A stretch of 64,000 bases of DNA, from assembly GCF_002705925.1 (NCBI RefSeq), contig NZ_NKRE01000001.1, positions 2,807,282 through 2,871,281 of the forward strand, given 5' to 3'. The notes beneath the pieces are model-generated. The model saw only the letters and a list, made by a program, of their open reading frames with translations, ran no database searches and was not told where the DNA came from. Position 1 is the stretch's first letter, and every line of letters begins with the position of its first letter. A program made the translations under genes and the position numbers. This document shows positions 28,308 to 37,231 of this stretch, piece by piece. Source of the DNA: Mycobacterium ostraviense (GTDB lineage Bacteria > Actinomycetota > Actinomycetes > Mycobacteriales > Mycobacteriaceae).

Positions 28308-28670
28308 TCATGGTGACCACGAATGCTGCTGGTCAGCGATGTCCTGTAGCGCAGCCTTGGATGCCTGGCTCTGTTTTCGGCATACCTTGGCTCTGTTTTC
28401 GGCACGCCAATACCGCACCTTCGCTCAAACCTCTTGTGATGGGAGGCGTTCGGGGGATGTCTCACGTGCTCACCGAGTCGGCTGCCATGCCGCCGTATCG
28501 AGTGTGCGGTGACGGCTTTGACCGTGTATGTAGGGCGGGAACATCCACGATCGGGCCGCCCTGACGGCACCGTCGGCGCCATCAGCGCGCACTCGGCGCC
28601 ATCACCGCACACTCGGCGCCGTCAGCGCGAACCACCAGCACCAGCACGCGATTTCCATCTCCTCACACCG
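28308..28670 (+). repeat. Dispersed repeat A, copy 1 (left edge of accessory island)
   Basis: From GGTGACCACGAATGC through CTTCGCTCAAACC, GGAGGCGTTCGGGGGATG and CCGTATCGAGTGTGCGGTGA to CGCGATTTCCATCTCC, this segment is closely similar to the reverse complement of 40195-40530 and more distantly similar to 44750-45030. It holds two tandem units of TGGCTCTGTTTTCGGCA (28366-28404) and about three units of a 20-bp repeat starting at 28576. Open frames shared by the copies look like a decayed ORF, but no protein family is recognisable. Confidence 0.75.
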
Positions 28671-28685
28671 GGTCGCAGCCCCACG

Positions 28686-28812
28686 ACCGGCTTTAGCTTT
28701 AGCGACAAGCCAAGGAGCGCAACGAATTTGTCGCGGACAGGCGGGCAGAAGGAGACATCCCGAACCCGGGAGACTGATGTGGCTGATGGGAAAGCCGCAG
28801 TTGGGTCCTATC
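28686..28812 (-). repeat. Dispersed repeat B, copy 1
   Basis: Read on the minus strand, it contains CGGCTTTCCCATCAGCCACA, CATCAGTCTCC, GCCTGTCCGCGACAAATTCG and GCTTGTCGCT. The plus strand at 44436-44559 has the same elements in the same order, and a shorter copy appears near 48806-48875. It is noncoding as far as I can see. The bases from here to 28873 show nothing else. Confidence 0.7.
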
Positions 28813-28873
28813 ACCAGGGCACCAGATCAGCGCCGCACTAGGCCAGTCCTAGGCACGTCCACCGCGGCCGCGC

Positions 28874-29518
28874 TCAGCGAGGAGGATGTGCGGGTTCCGC
28901 GCTGATCTCCAAAGCATCAGCAGCGGAACGAATTTCGGGCAATCGAGCGGGATCCGCCAGCAACGCGACCAAGGTGAACTCCACGATCTCAGCGGGATCG
29001 ACCGCGAGATCCGGGAACGTCACCGCGTCGAACATCGCCTCGATCAGCCTGGCTGCCGAAACCGGATTCAGTTCGCGCACATCGCCTTCGTCCTGGCCCG
29101 CCCGGATGAGATCCACGATCACCGGCTCGATCTTCGAAACCAGCGCCTGTTCGGCCGCGAAAGCGTCGTTCTGCTGCAGTTCCGGGGTGATGATGATGGC
29201 GGCCAGTACGTTGGGTGAGCGATTGACATACTCGTAGGCCTCCTGGAGCCAGCGGTGCAGCTTGACCACCGCCGGGGCGCGCACCGCCGCAAGCTCGTCG
29301 GCCACCGCCACTGGACGCTCCAGAGCGAGCCGCACCAGCGCCGCGAGGATTTCTTTCTTCGAGGAGAAGTGCTTGTAGAGGGCCGGTTGCTCGACGCCGA
29401 CAGCGGCGGCGATCTCCCGGGTCGAGGTGGCGGAGTAGCCCCGCAAAGAGATGAGCTCAGCGGCCGCGCGCAAGATGCGATCCGCCGTTGGGCTGCGTCG
29501 TGCGGCTTCCCCGGACAT
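28874..29518 (-). CDS. TetR-family transcriptional regulator (island-encoded)
   Basis: About 214 residues from ATG 29518 (MSGEAARRSPTADRILRAAA). HTH: AAAELISLRGYSATSTREIA, then VGVEQPALYKHFSSKKEIL. A TetR C-terminal ligand domain follows with no known specificity. It lies at the left end of the accessory island, 78 bases downstream of the epimerase stop on the same strand. It is the only regulator in the island and therefore the best local candidate for the protein that reads the GTTATC-N4-GATAAC sites. Its own promoter region lacks such a site, which weakens that idea. Confidence 0.88.
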   Translation of the reverse strand: MSGEAARRSPTADRILRAAAELISLRGYSATSTREIAAAVGVEQPALYKHFSSKKEILAALVRLALERPVAVADELAAVRAPAVVKLHRWLQEAYEYVNRSPNVLAAIIITPELQQNDAFAAEQALVSKIEPVIVDLIRAGQDEGDVRELNPVSAARLIEAMFDAVTFPDLAVDPAEIVEFTLVALLADPARLPEIRSAADALEISAEPAHPPR

Positions 29519-29596
29519 GCACCTAAGGTAAGCCATCAGCCACCAGCGCAACTGTGCGGTTCCGGTACGACACGAGCAGCATCGCGGCCCGGCCTC

Positions 29597-30703
29597 TCAG
29601 GCTTCTGCCGCGAGCCGTTGCGTCGGATGCGACCGTGACCGCGGCGCGGTCGCGGGATGTTGGTTACGGGGCGCGACACCGGCACCCTGACCGCGGTGGG
29701 CTTTGGCAGGCCTATCGGTCCTGGCCGGGTGGAATACCCCTACGTGGTAGGAACTGCTGGCATATTCCTTGGCGCCCACTAGTTGCGACAGCGGCGTCCG
29801 AACCGGTTCGTTTTCGGCCACCCGGGCGGCGACGGCATTCAGATCGAAGCGTGGATTCCATCCCAATTCCTGGCGAGCCCGGGTGTTGACGTACACGCGG
29901 TCCAGCCGGTCGGGGAACCGCCAGCCACGTTCGGCCCACACCGCCGCGGCATCCGGCACCCGACGCGCCAGCACCGCGGCTGCGTCGGTGCGCAGCTCGG
30001 CCATGTCCTCCCGAGCGAACGGTGTGGTGGCGCTGATGATGTACCGGGCGAATCCAAGGCTCGGCGCCAGCTGCGCCGCCCGCAGATGCGCATCGACCGC
30101 GTCCTCGAGCGCGACGCGCCGGCACGCATATTCGTTGGCCTTGATGTTGTCGTCGCTGCGCCCGTCGTAATCGTCGGGCATGTCATCGAACTCGGCGAAA
30201 AACCGCGCCACCCGCAACACCACACAGGCCAGGCCGTCGTTACGATGCGCCAGCTGGCACAGGTCCTCGGCGGCGGCCTTGGTCACGCCGTAGATGTTTT
30301 TCGGAATCGGCACCACCGATTCGTCGATCCAGGCCGCGGGCGCACCCGGCGGCGGCACCAGCGCGTCACCGAAAACCGTTGTCGAGGACGTCATCACGAA
30401 AGAGCGGACGTTCGCCGCGACCGCGGCGTCGAGCAGATGATGGGTGCCGCTGATATTCGTCTCCACAAATTCATGACTCGGCACGAAAGCCAGCTGCGGC
30501 TTGTGCAGGGTAGCCGTGTGGAATACCACCTCCACGCCGGCCATCACCTCGCGCAGCAAAGCCGGGTCAGTCACGGACCCGACAACATCGGTCCACTTCG
30601 ACGGCCGGCTGTCCAGGCCGATGACGTCGGCTCCGCGCGCCCGCAGGGTGCGCACCAGGGCCTCGCCCAGGTGGCCGGAGCTGCCGGTCACCAGGGTGCG
30701 CAT
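29597..30703 (-). CDS. NAD-dependent epimerase/dehydratase (extended SDR)
   Basis: 368 residues from ATG 30703 (MRTLVTGSSGHLGEALVRTL). Extended-SDR marks: TGSSGHLG nucleotide loop, VVFHTATLHKP, SFVMTSSTTVFG, YGVTKAAAEDL (YxxxK) and a sugar-epimerase-like C-terminus with YVNTRARQELGWNPRFDL. The upstream in-frame ATG at 30778 overlaps an operator and is unlikely to be used. The family epimerises or dehydrates nucleotide sugars, though many are atypical. Transcription comes from a TTGACA promoter carrying two GTTATC-type operators (30761-30812). It could supply an activated sugar for the island's GT2 enzyme (inference). Confidence 0.88.
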   Translation of the reverse strand: MRTLVTGSSGHLGEALVRTLRARGADVIGLDSRPSKWTDVVGSVTDPALLREVMAGVEVVFHTATLHKPQLAFVPSHEFVETNISGTHHLLDAAVAANVRSFVMTSSTTVFGDALVPPPGAPAAWIDESVVPIPKNIYGVTKAAAEDLCQLAHRNDGLACVVLRVARFFAEFDDMPDDYDGRSDDNIKANEYACRRVALEDAVDAHLRAAQLAPSLGFARYIISATTPFAREDMAELRTDAAAVLARRVPDAAAVWAERGWRFPDRLDRVYVNTRARQELGWNPRFDLNAVAARVAENEPVRTPLSQLVGAKEYASSSYHVGVFHPARTDRPAKAHRGQGAGVAPRNQHPATAPRSRSHPTQRLAAEA

Positions 30704-30760
30704 GTTGAGTTCCGGCGTCCGAGCCCGCGAGTTCGTCGCGATCCCGGCTTCGCCTTGCTG

Positions 30761-30812
30761 GTTATCAGTGGATAACATGGCCCAATGGTATCGGCTGATA
30801 ACCGATTGTCAA
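30761..30812 (-). promoter_or_regulatory. Promoter and operator pair 1 of the island regulon (epimerase)
   Basis: Minus-strand TTGACA at 30812-30807; six bases later TATC of the proximal site GGTTATC-AGCC-GATACC begins (30803-30787). The distal site is GTTATC-CACT-GATAAC (30776-30761). The centres are 26 bp apart. The proximal site fills the -35/-10 spacer, so bound protein should block RNA polymerase. Confidence 0.75.
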
Positions 30813-30885
30813 GACACCCCGTTGACATGGCTCCATGCGGAATCAGCCGTTCCCATAACGCCGGCTTTTCGCCGGCGCTCACCCC

Positions 30886-30933
30886 TTGACCGTCGTGGAT
30901 ATCAATTGATAACTTAGGTTATCAGTCGATACC
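30886..30933 (+). promoter_or_regulatory. Promoter and operator pair 2 of the island regulon (tautomerase operon)
   Basis: TTGACC at 30886-30891; proximal site GATATC-AATT-GATAAC (30898-30913) overlaps the expected -10. Distal site GGTTATC-AGTC-GATACC (30917-30933). The centres are 20 bp apart. It drives the leader ORF at 31005 and the prpF-like/abrB-like/MFS genes. Confidence 0.75.
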
Positions 30934-31004
30934 GCCGTCAACTGCACCGCCCTCACTGGCGCCGGGCAGTTAGCCCAGCACTCCAAGGAGGGTCCAAAAA
31001 GACA

Positions 31005-31064
31005 ATGTCTATGTCCGTGGTGAAACCCAAGCCGGCCAGCCGACGGCTAGTGGGCCCCAAATGA
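31005..31064 (+). CDS. 19-residue leader ORF coupled to the tautomerase gene
   Basis: MSMSVVKPKPASRRLVGPK, with AAGGAGGG about 12 bases upstream of ATG 31005. Its TGA stop overlaps the ATG of the prpF-like gene (ATGA, 31061-31064). No better ribosome-binding site precedes 31061, so the main gene may depend on translation of this peptide. Inferred from position only. Confidence 0.5.
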   Translation: MSMSVVKPKPASRRLVGPK

Positions 31065-32128
31065 TCTCGGTGCCAGCGATGTTGATGCGAGGCGGCACCT
31101 CCAAAGGGGTCTACCTGCTCAAGTCGGATCTCGATCGCGTCAGCGCAGACCCGAATGTGTTGCTGCCTGCCGTCATGGGGTCGCCGGATCACCGGCAGAT
31201 CGACGGCCTCGGCGGCGGCAGCTCAACGACCAGCAAGGTCGCGATAGTGGGGCCGGCGACCCGTGCCGGCTGCGACATCGACTATCTCTTCGCGCAGGTG
31301 GATGTCGAATCCATGCGGGTGGATTGGACACCGACGTGCGGGAACATCCTCGCCGGGGTGGGACCGTTCGCGATCGAGCGCGGACTTGTCGCAACGGTTG
31401 ACGGTTACACCCCGATCCGGGTCCACCTGGTCAACACCGGCGCTACCGTCACGGTTTCGGTGCCCACCCCGGGCGGGCAGCTCAGGTATGCCGGCGGATT
31501 CGAAATCAGCGGTGTGCCAGGCCGCGCGGCGGCGATCGACATGGTGTTCAGCGAGTTCTGCGGCGGGAGCACCGGGACGTTGTTCCCGACGGGAAATCCC
31601 GTCGACGATGTCGACGGAGTCGCGGTCACCGCGATCGACGCCGGGGTGTGCGCCATCATCGCCCACGCGGAAGCGTTCGGGATCGCGGGCGACGAATCGC
31701 CGCAGCAGCTCACCGGCGATCGCGAATTGCTGCGCAATATCGAATCCGTCCGGCTGCGTGCGGCGGTCGCGATGGGCCTCGGCGACGTCACCGGACGCGT
31801 TCTGCCAAAGGTCATGCTGGTCACCAAGTCGCACCGTGGCGATCTCCGGTCACGTTACTTCGTACCGAGCAGCTGCCATCCAACCCACGCGGTTTCCGGA
31901 GCGCTATGTCTGGCGACGGCAGCAACCTTCTGCGACACGGTCGTCGGAAGACTTCTCCCCCAACGCTTCACCGCCGGGCCGTTGGTGATCGAACATCCAG
32001 CCGGCGCGATGGACGTGGAAGTCATTGGTGGCGGCCGGGCCGACGGGATTTCCGCGGTGCTGCGCAGCACGGCGCGAAAGCTGTTCGACGGCTATGTATT
32101 TGCCGACCTGGACAAGATGGTTGCCTGA
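31061..32128 (+). CDS. PrpF/GalD-type tautomerase-isomerase
   Basis: 355 residues. The family signature is clear: PAMLMRGGTSKGVYLLKSDL, MGSPDHRQIDGLGGG, STTSKVAIVG, DYLFAQVDV, CGNILAGVGPFAIERGLV and, at the C-terminus, HPTHAVSGALCLATA. This superfamily has a diaminopimelate-epimerase fold. It includes PrpF (aconitate isomerisation in the methylcitrate cycle) and GalD (4-oxalomesaconate tautomerase of gallate catabolism). The motif spacing looks more like GalD. The likely substrate is an unsaturated di- or tricarboxylate. First main gene of an operon with two transporters, under the island operators. Confidence 0.88.
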   Translation: MISVPAMLMRGGTSKGVYLLKSDLDRVSADPNVLLPAVMGSPDHRQIDGLGGGSSTTSKVAIVGPATRAGCDIDYLFAQVDVESMRVDWTPTCGNILAGVGPFAIERGLVATVDGYTPIRVHLVNTGATVTVSVPTPGGQLRYAGGFEISGVPGRAAAIDMVFSEFCGGSTGTLFPTGNPVDDVDGVAVTAIDAGVCAIIAHAEAFGIAGDESPQQLTGDRELLRNIESVRLRAAVAMGLGDVTGRVLPKVMLVTKSHRGDLRSRYFVPSSCHPTHAVSGALCLATAATFCDTVVGRLLPQRFTAGPLVIEHPAGAMDVEVIGGGRADGISAVLRSTARKLFDGYVFADLDKMVA

Positions 32129-32131
32129 ACG

Positions 32132-33394
32132 ATGAATATGCGACAAAAGTGGCGAACCGCCGGCTACTGGTTGTGCTGTGTGCTACTCACGATGACACTG
32201 GGGCTACTGCTCTCGGCATGTCACATGCCGATCGGATGGCTGATCGCCGCGCTAGCCAGTGCCGGATGCATAGCGGTGTTGGCGGGCCGGGAGTTTGTGC
32301 CGCACAAGTTCCTGCTTCGGCCGGCGCAAGGATGCATCGGCATGGCGGTCGCCGTGCCGCTGAGCGGCCTGGCCAGTACCACGATCGCCGGCTACCTCGG
32401 AATCTCCGCGGTGTGCTCCGCAGCGACGCTGATCCTATGCCTAGTCTGCGGACTTGCCTTGACCCGCGCCGCGAAAACGCTGTCGCCGGCAACCGCGTTG
32501 CTGTCGACATTGGCGGGTGGGGCCAGCGGAATATGCACCATGGCACCGGAATTGCGCGTCGATCATCGTTACGTGGCGCTATCGCAATACCTTCGGGTGG
32601 TCGTGGTCGCGCTGACGGTTCCGCTGGTCCTGCACTGTGTCGGCGCGCCAGCGGCCCGGCCGCATCCAGCCGGGAGTCACGTCACGCTGATCTCCAGTGC
32701 GGCCGCGATCGCGGTCATCGTCGCGGCCGGTTACGCCGGGTTGAGGTGGAAATGGCCGGCGCCGTTTCTGATCGCTCCCATGCTGGTCGCGCTGGTGACT
32801 CAATTCCCCGGCCCGGGGCAATTCGTGCTGGCCCTGCCGTCCGAACTCAATGCCGTCGCATACGTGGTGATCGGGTGGCAGGCCGGAGGTGCCCTCACCC
32901 TGTGCGCCCTCCGTCAATGCCTTCGGCTACTGCCACTGACATGCGCCTTCATTGGCGTGGCGATCGGTGGATGTTTGGTATTGACAGTCGTGGTGTCGGC
33001 TTGGACCGGCGTGACCTTTTCGCAGGCATATCTGGCGACCACACCGGGCGGAATCTATGTAGCGCTGGCAGCCAGCGACTCGGCGGCCGAGCCGCTGGTG
33101 GCGACCATGCAGGTGTTACGTCTGCTGATGATGAACGTCGCCGCCATTATCGCCAGCAAACTGCTTACCACCCAAAAGGATTCGCACCCCGACGAACCGC
33201 GAGAAGATCCGGCACTACCGGGTGTAGTGCGTGCCGGGGTCGGTCGGCCATGGCGACTGGCCCGCGCTGGCCGGTCAACGAGCCCGGCTTTCGATCACCG
33301 GCAACGACGGTTGCTTTCCGCCTGCGCCACCGCGTCACCGTCGGCAATAGCCCCGGCTGCCGACACGCCACGGAGCCCGACTCGGGTGATGTGA
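32132..33394 (+). CDS. AbrB-family integral membrane transporter
   Basis: 420 residues, with about ten hydrophobic segments in two similar halves (GLLLSACHMPIGWLIAALAS and, in the second half, WKWPAPFLIAPMLVALVTQF, AYVVIGWQAGGALTL). TPGGIYVALAASD near the end is characteristic of the AbrB duplication family (TIGR03082 type). The last ~70 residues are polar and overlap the upstream region of the MFS gene, so the conserved protein may end near residue 350. Start 4 bases after the tautomerase stop. It probably moves an organic acid, perhaps the tautomerase substrate or product. Confidence 0.8.
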   Translation: MNMRQKWRTAGYWLCCVLLTMTLGLLLSACHMPIGWLIAALASAGCIAVLAGREFVPHKFLLRPAQGCIGMAVAVPLSGLASTTIAGYLGISAVCSAATLILCLVCGLALTRAAKTLSPATALLSTLAGGASGICTMAPELRVDHRYVALSQYLRVVVVALTVPLVLHCVGAPAARPHPAGSHVTLISSAAAIAVIVAAGYAGLRWKWPAPFLIAPMLVALVTQFPGPGQFVLALPSELNAVAYVVIGWQAGGALTLCALRQCLRLLPLTCAFIGVAIGGCLVLTVVVSAWTGVTFSQAYLATTPGGIYVALAASDSAAEPLVATMQVLRLLMMNVAAIIASKLLTTQKDSHPDEPREDPALPGVVRAGVGRPWRLARAGRSTSPAFDHRQRRLLSACATASPSAIAPAADTPRSPTRVM

Positions 33395-33396
33395 CG

Positions 33397-34677
33397 ATGG
33401 GAATAGTTGCTCACTTCCGCAGCTTCAATCATCCCAGCCGCGTCCTGATGGTCAACCAGTTCGCCATCAATGTGGGCTTCTACATGCTGATGCCGTACTT
33501 GGCCGGCTATCTGGCGGGCCCGCTGGGGCTGGCGGCGTGGGCGGTGGGCCTGGTGCTGGGTGTGCGCAACTTCGCCCAACAGGGCATGTTCTTCGTGGGA
33601 GGCACGTTGGCCGACCGGTTCGGCTACAAGCCGATGATCGTGGCCGGATGTCTGGTGCGTACCGGCGGATTCGTGCTGCTGGTGCTCGCGCAGTCACTGC
33701 CGATTGTGGTGATCGCCTCGGCGGCAATGGGTTTCGCGGGCGCCCTGTTCAATCCCGCAGCGCGCGCCTACCTCGCGGCCGACGCCGAAAACCGCAGGAT
33801 CGAAGCGTTTGCGATGTTCAACGTCTTCTACCAGTCAGGGATTCTCCTCGGCCCGCTGATTGGATTGGCGTTGGTGGCAATGGATTTCCGGATTTCAGTC
33901 ATGGCCGCTGCGGTCGTTTTCGCGGCCCTCAGTGTCGCACAGCTGCTGGCGCTACCCCCGGACAAAGCCGGCCGGGCCGCGGGCAAGGCACGGAAAGCGG
34001 AGAAGAGCTCGGTCATCGAGGACTGGCGCGTCGTGTTGGGCAACCGAGCGGTATTGTGGTTCGCCGCAGCCATGATCGGCGCGTACGTGCTGGAATTCCA
34101 GATCAATCTCGCCCTTCCGCTGCATGCGTCGCGGCTGGCACCGCGCTCCCAGACATCGCTGGTGGCAGTGCTTTTCCTGATATCGAGTTTGGTCACGGTC
34201 GCCGGCCAGCGCCACCTCACCCGCTGGTTCGGGGCGCGGTGGGAGCCGGGGCGCAGCCTCCCCATCGGAGTCATGTTGCTGACGGGATCGTTCGTGCCCC
34301 TTGCGGTCGTTCCCAACGAGCAACGGTTCGGTACTGCCGCCGCGGTGCTGGCGCTGTTGCTGTCGGCGAGCCTGCTCGCGCTTGCCGCTGCGGTGGTGTT
34401 TCCCTTCGAGCTGGACAGGGTGGTGTCGTTGGCCGGAGACCGGCTGGTGGCCACCCATTACGGCTTTTACAAGACCGTTGTCGGAATCGGTCTGCTCATC
34501 GGCAATCTGGCGACCGGGGCGCTGCTCAGTGCGGCACACCGCTTCAACGTCGACGAATTTGCCTGGGGGGCATTGATTGTCGTGGGATTGGTCGCTGTGG
34601 CGGGCCTGTCTCGGCACAGCAGGCACACCGCACCGGCGAGCGGGCCGAGGCGGGCCCTGGGAGTCGCGGCCGGGTGA
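33397..34677 (+). CDS. Major facilitator superfamily transporter
   Basis: 426 residues from ATG 33397 (MGIVAHFRSFNHPSRVLMVN), 2 bases after the AbrB-like stop. About twelve hydrophobic segments. The loop 2-3 motif is GGTLADRFGYKPMIVAG, the canonical MFS A-motif. A charged central loop (GKARKAEKSSVIEDWRVVLG) separates the halves. Similar to drug/metabolite efflux MFS proteins of the MDR group; substrate unknown. Last gene of the operon driven by operator pair 2, so uptake and export genes are transcribed together with the tautomerase. Confidence 0.9.
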   Translation: MGIVAHFRSFNHPSRVLMVNQFAINVGFYMLMPYLAGYLAGPLGLAAWAVGLVLGVRNFAQQGMFFVGGTLADRFGYKPMIVAGCLVRTGGFVLLVLAQSLPIVVIASAAMGFAGALFNPAARAYLAADAENRRIEAFAMFNVFYQSGILLGPLIGLALVAMDFRISVMAAAVVFAALSVAQLLALPPDKAGRAAGKARKAEKSSVIEDWRVVLGNRAVLWFAAAMIGAYVLEFQINLALPLHASRLAPRSQTSLVAVLFLISSLVTVAGQRHLTRWFGARWEPGRSLPIGVMLLTGSFVPLAVVPNEQRFGTAAAVLALLLSASLLALAAAVVFPFELDRVVSLAGDRLVATHYGFYKTVVGIGLLIGNLATGALLSAAHRFNVDEFAWGALIVVGLVAVAGLSRHSRHTAPASGPRRALGVAAG

Positions 34678-34759
34678 TCAGCCCTCGGCCTTCGCGTGAG
34701 CGCTTCGGGCGATTATCGAAGCCACTCCAGGCCCGAGCCAAGTCTTTTCGACGGCGACC

Positions 34760-34817
34760 TTGACATCAAGTTATCCGCTGATAACCTGGCTGGTGGTGGC
34801 GGTTATCGCCTGATAAC
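34760..34817 (+). promoter_or_regulatory. Promoter and operator pair 3 of the island regulon (PPE-a)
   Basis: TTGACA at 34760-34765; proximal site GTTATC-CGCT-GATAAC (34770-34785), distal site GTTATC-GCCT-GATAAC (34802-34817). The centres are 32 bp apart. Both sites are perfect 6-4-6 palindromes. The proximal site covers the spacer up to the expected -10. Confidence 0.8.
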
Positions 34818-34854
34818 TTCGCCGCCTTCCGGGCTGACTTAAGGAGCAACCTCC

Positions 34855-34944
34855 ATGTCTTCGATGAACTTTGGAGCCGAAACGCTTCGTGCACACTGGC
34901 CATTGGTCGCGCCACGGCGCCTTGTCGAAGCTGTCGGCGGTTAG
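34855..34944 (+). CDS. 29-residue leader ORF upstream of PPE-a
   Basis: [20 protein letters not shown], continuing RRLVEAVGG, with AAGGAG 9 bases before ATG 34855. The stop ends 2 bases before the PPE-a ATG (34947), which has no good ribosome-binding site of its own. Translational coupling is therefore likely. No similarity recognised. Confidence 0.5.
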   Translation: MSSMNFGAETLRAHWPLVAPRRLVEAVGG

Positions 34945-34946
34945 CC

Positions 34947-36080
34947 ATGCTGGATTTCGCAGCGTTGCCCCCGGAGATCAATTCGGGTCGGATGTACGCC
35001 GGCGGCGGCTCGGGGTCGTTGCGGGCCGCAGCCGCGGCGTGGGAGGTGCTGGCCGCCGACTTGTACGCGACGGCGGTCGACTACCTGTCGGTGGTGTCGG
35101 GACTGACCGAGGGACCATGGCGGGGTTCCGTATCGGCGTCCATGGCTGCGGCGGCGGCACCGTATGTGTCCTGGCTTGCCACCACCGCTTCCCAGGCACA
35201 GCACGCGGCGAGCCAGGCCAGGGCGGCAGCGCAGGCCTTTGAGGTGGCGTTTCACATGACGGTTCCGCCGGCGGAGGTGGCGGCCAACAGGACGATGTTG
35301 TGCTGGCTGGTCGCGACCAATGCTCTTGGCCAAAACATCACGGCGATCGCGACTACCGAGACGCAGTACGCCGAAATGTGGGCGCAGGACGCTGCCGCGA
35401 TGTACGCGTATGCGGCCGCCTCCGCGGCTGCATCCCGGGTGGCGCCTTTCGCCGACCCGCCGCCAACCACCAACGAAGCAGGATTGACCGCTCAGGCCGC
35501 AGCGGTGGCCAGGGCCGCCGAGTCGAACGCGCAAATGACCACGCTGTCGCAACTGCTGTCCCGGGTGCCCCGGGCCCTGCAGGAACTCGCATCACCGATG
35601 TTGTCCATGGACCCCCCGGACTGGCTGGACTTCATCTTTGTCACCGCCGCGCCGCTGATCCTGAGCTCGGTCAGTTCGTGTTTGGGGCTGACCCAGTCGC
35701 TGGCGTCGCTCTCGCTGGTGGCGGGGTCGGCGGCGCAGGTCGCCACCGGCGACGCGGCGTCGTTGGGTTCGGCGCTGGCGGGTGGGCTTGGTTCGATGGC
35801 CGGTATGTCGTCGGCCGGTGCGGCGATGTCGGCGAGTATGGGCGGAGCGGGATCGATCGGCGCGTTGTCGGTGCCGGCAAGCTGGGCCGCACTTCCCGCG
35901 GCCGGCTCTGCCGCCGCGGCGCTCCCGACCAGCTGGGGTGTGGTGCCCGAAAGCGCGGCGGGCGTGCCGGGAATGCCGGGGGTTCCGATCGCCGGGACGG
36001 CCGGCCAGGGCATGGGCGGTGCGGTGCCGCGATACGGGTTCCGTCCCGCGGTCGTGCCACGTCCGCCGGCGGCCGGATAG
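34947..36080 (+). CDS. PPE-family protein, SVP subgroup (PPE-a)
   Basis: 377 residues. The N-terminal ~180 residues are a PPE domain: [71 protein letters not shown]. The C-terminal half has the SVP motif [13 protein letters not shown] and ends in Gly/Ala/Pro-rich sequence. PPE proteins are exported by ESX secretion, usually as a PE-PPE pair. No intact PE gene is adjacent here, only a 29-residue leader ORF. Control by operator pair 3 links it to the metabolic genes of the island. A surface uptake role has been shown for some other PPE proteins, not for this one. Confidence 0.93.
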   Translation: MLDFAALPPEINSGRMYAGGGSGSLRAAAAAWEVLAADLYATAVDYLSVVSGLTEGPWRGSVSASMAAAAAPYVSWLATTASQAQHAASQARAAAQAFEVAFHMTVPPAEVAANRTMLCWLVATNALGQNITAIATTETQYAEMWAQDAAAMYAYAAASAAASRVAPFADPPPTTNEAGLTAQAAAVARAAESNAQMTTLSQLLSRVPRALQELASPMLSMDPPDWLDFIFVTAAPLILSSVSSCLGLTQSLASLSLVAGSAAQVATGDAASLGSALAGGLGSMAGMSSAGAAMSASMGGAGSIGALSVPASWAALPAAGSAAAALPTSWGVVPESAAGVPGMPGVPIAGTAGQGMGGAVPRYGFRPAVVPRPPAAG

Positions 36081-36113
36081 CGCAAATCACGTGGGCGAGC
36101 GCTGTTGCCAGCG

Positions 36114-37231
36114 CTAAGAAGCGCTGGTCTCGGTTGGCGGCTCGCCGCCATGGCGGTGCTGCTCTGCAGCGTTTGGATGGTCGGCGGGGTAGGCGTGGAT
36201 TAGGGCCGTGGTGAGTTTGGGGACGGCGCGGATGAGGTCGTGTTCCCCGTCGTGGGCAATGCGGTGGGCGTCAGCCAGGCTCAGGGTTGACTCGATGTCG
36301 AGTTCGGCGTCGGCGTGCACGCGGTGGCCGATCCAGCGCATCCGTAGGCTGCGAACTGATCGGACCCCTGGCCGGGCGGCCAGGGCGGCTTCAGCGGCGT
36401 CGATGAGGGCCGGGTCCAGACCGTCCAGCAGGCGGTGGAACACGTCGCGCACTGCGGTCCGCAGCACAGCCAGAATGGCCACGGTGATCACCAGACCGAT
36501 GATCGGGTCGGCCAGCGGGAAGCCCAGGGCGACAGCGCCGGCGGCAAAAAGGACGGCCAGGGAGGTGAAGCCGTCGGTACGGGCGTGCAGGCCGTCGGCG
36601 ACCAGGGCGGCTGAGCCGATGCGTCGGCCGACGCCGATCCGGTACAGCGCGAACCATTCGTTGCCGATGAATCCCATTAGTCCGGCCAGGGCAACCCAGC
36701 CGACGTTTTCGACGGGCTGGGGTGGATGAGCCGCACAACGGCCTCGTAGCCGGCGATGATGGCCGACATCGTGATCATCGCTACGACGAATAGGCCGGCC
36801 AGATCCTCGACACGGCCGAAGCCGTAGGTGTAGCGGCGGGTGGCAGCCTTGGTGCTCAGTGCGAATGCGATCCACAACGGCACCGCGGTGAGCGCGTCGG
36901 AGAAGTTGTGGATGGTGTCGGCCGCAAGGGCAATCGACCCGGAGATGATCACGACGGCAATCTGGGCGACCGCGGTGATTCCCAGCACCAACAGGCTGAT
37001 CTTGACCGCACTGATCCCGGCCGCACTGGATTCCAGCGCATCGTCGATGCTGTCGGCGGCGTCGTGAGAGTGCGGGGCGAAGATCTCTCTTACCATGGCC
37101 CGCCACCCCTTAGGATGGTCGTGGCCGTGGTCGTGATTGTGGGAATGCCCGGGGCCACTGTGGCCGTGGTGGCCGTGGTGGCCGCCATAAGTGGCTGCGG
37201 CACCGAAGGTTTCGATGTGGTGGTCGCTCAT
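36114..37231 (-). pseudogene. Cation diffusion facilitator (CDF) transporter with a one-base frameshift
   Basis: Starts at ATG 37231 (MSDHHIETFGAAATYGGHHG) with a His-rich metal-binding N-terminus (GHSHNHDHGHDHP). The CDF metal-site helix is ADTIHNFSDALTA. At VRLIHP the frame breaks: the continuation QPVENVGWVALAGLMGFIGN is in another frame, and one extra C in a run of four C (minus strand, 36722-36719) would restore it. The second half then reads ADGLHARTDGFTSL (second HxxxD) and a C-terminal cytoplasmic domain ending near HAYPADHPNAAEQHRHGG. About 372 residues if corrected. It exports Zn2+ or similar. A homopolymer error or true slippage are both possible. No island-type operator lies upstream (37232-37439 is empty as far as I can see). 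Confidence 0.85.

Noticed and set aside
28259-28564. Protein-coding gene in repeat A
   Set aside because: Frames are similar among copies but broken at different places, with no start, ribosome-binding site or known domain.
28575-28635. 20-bp tandem repeat as a regulatory array
   Set aside because: It lies inside dispersed repeat A and is not kept in the other copies, so it looks like local slippage.
30704-30778. N-terminal extension of the epimerase from ATG 30778
   Set aside because: The ATG lies in the distal operator, and the Rossmann loop starts normally at ATG 30703.
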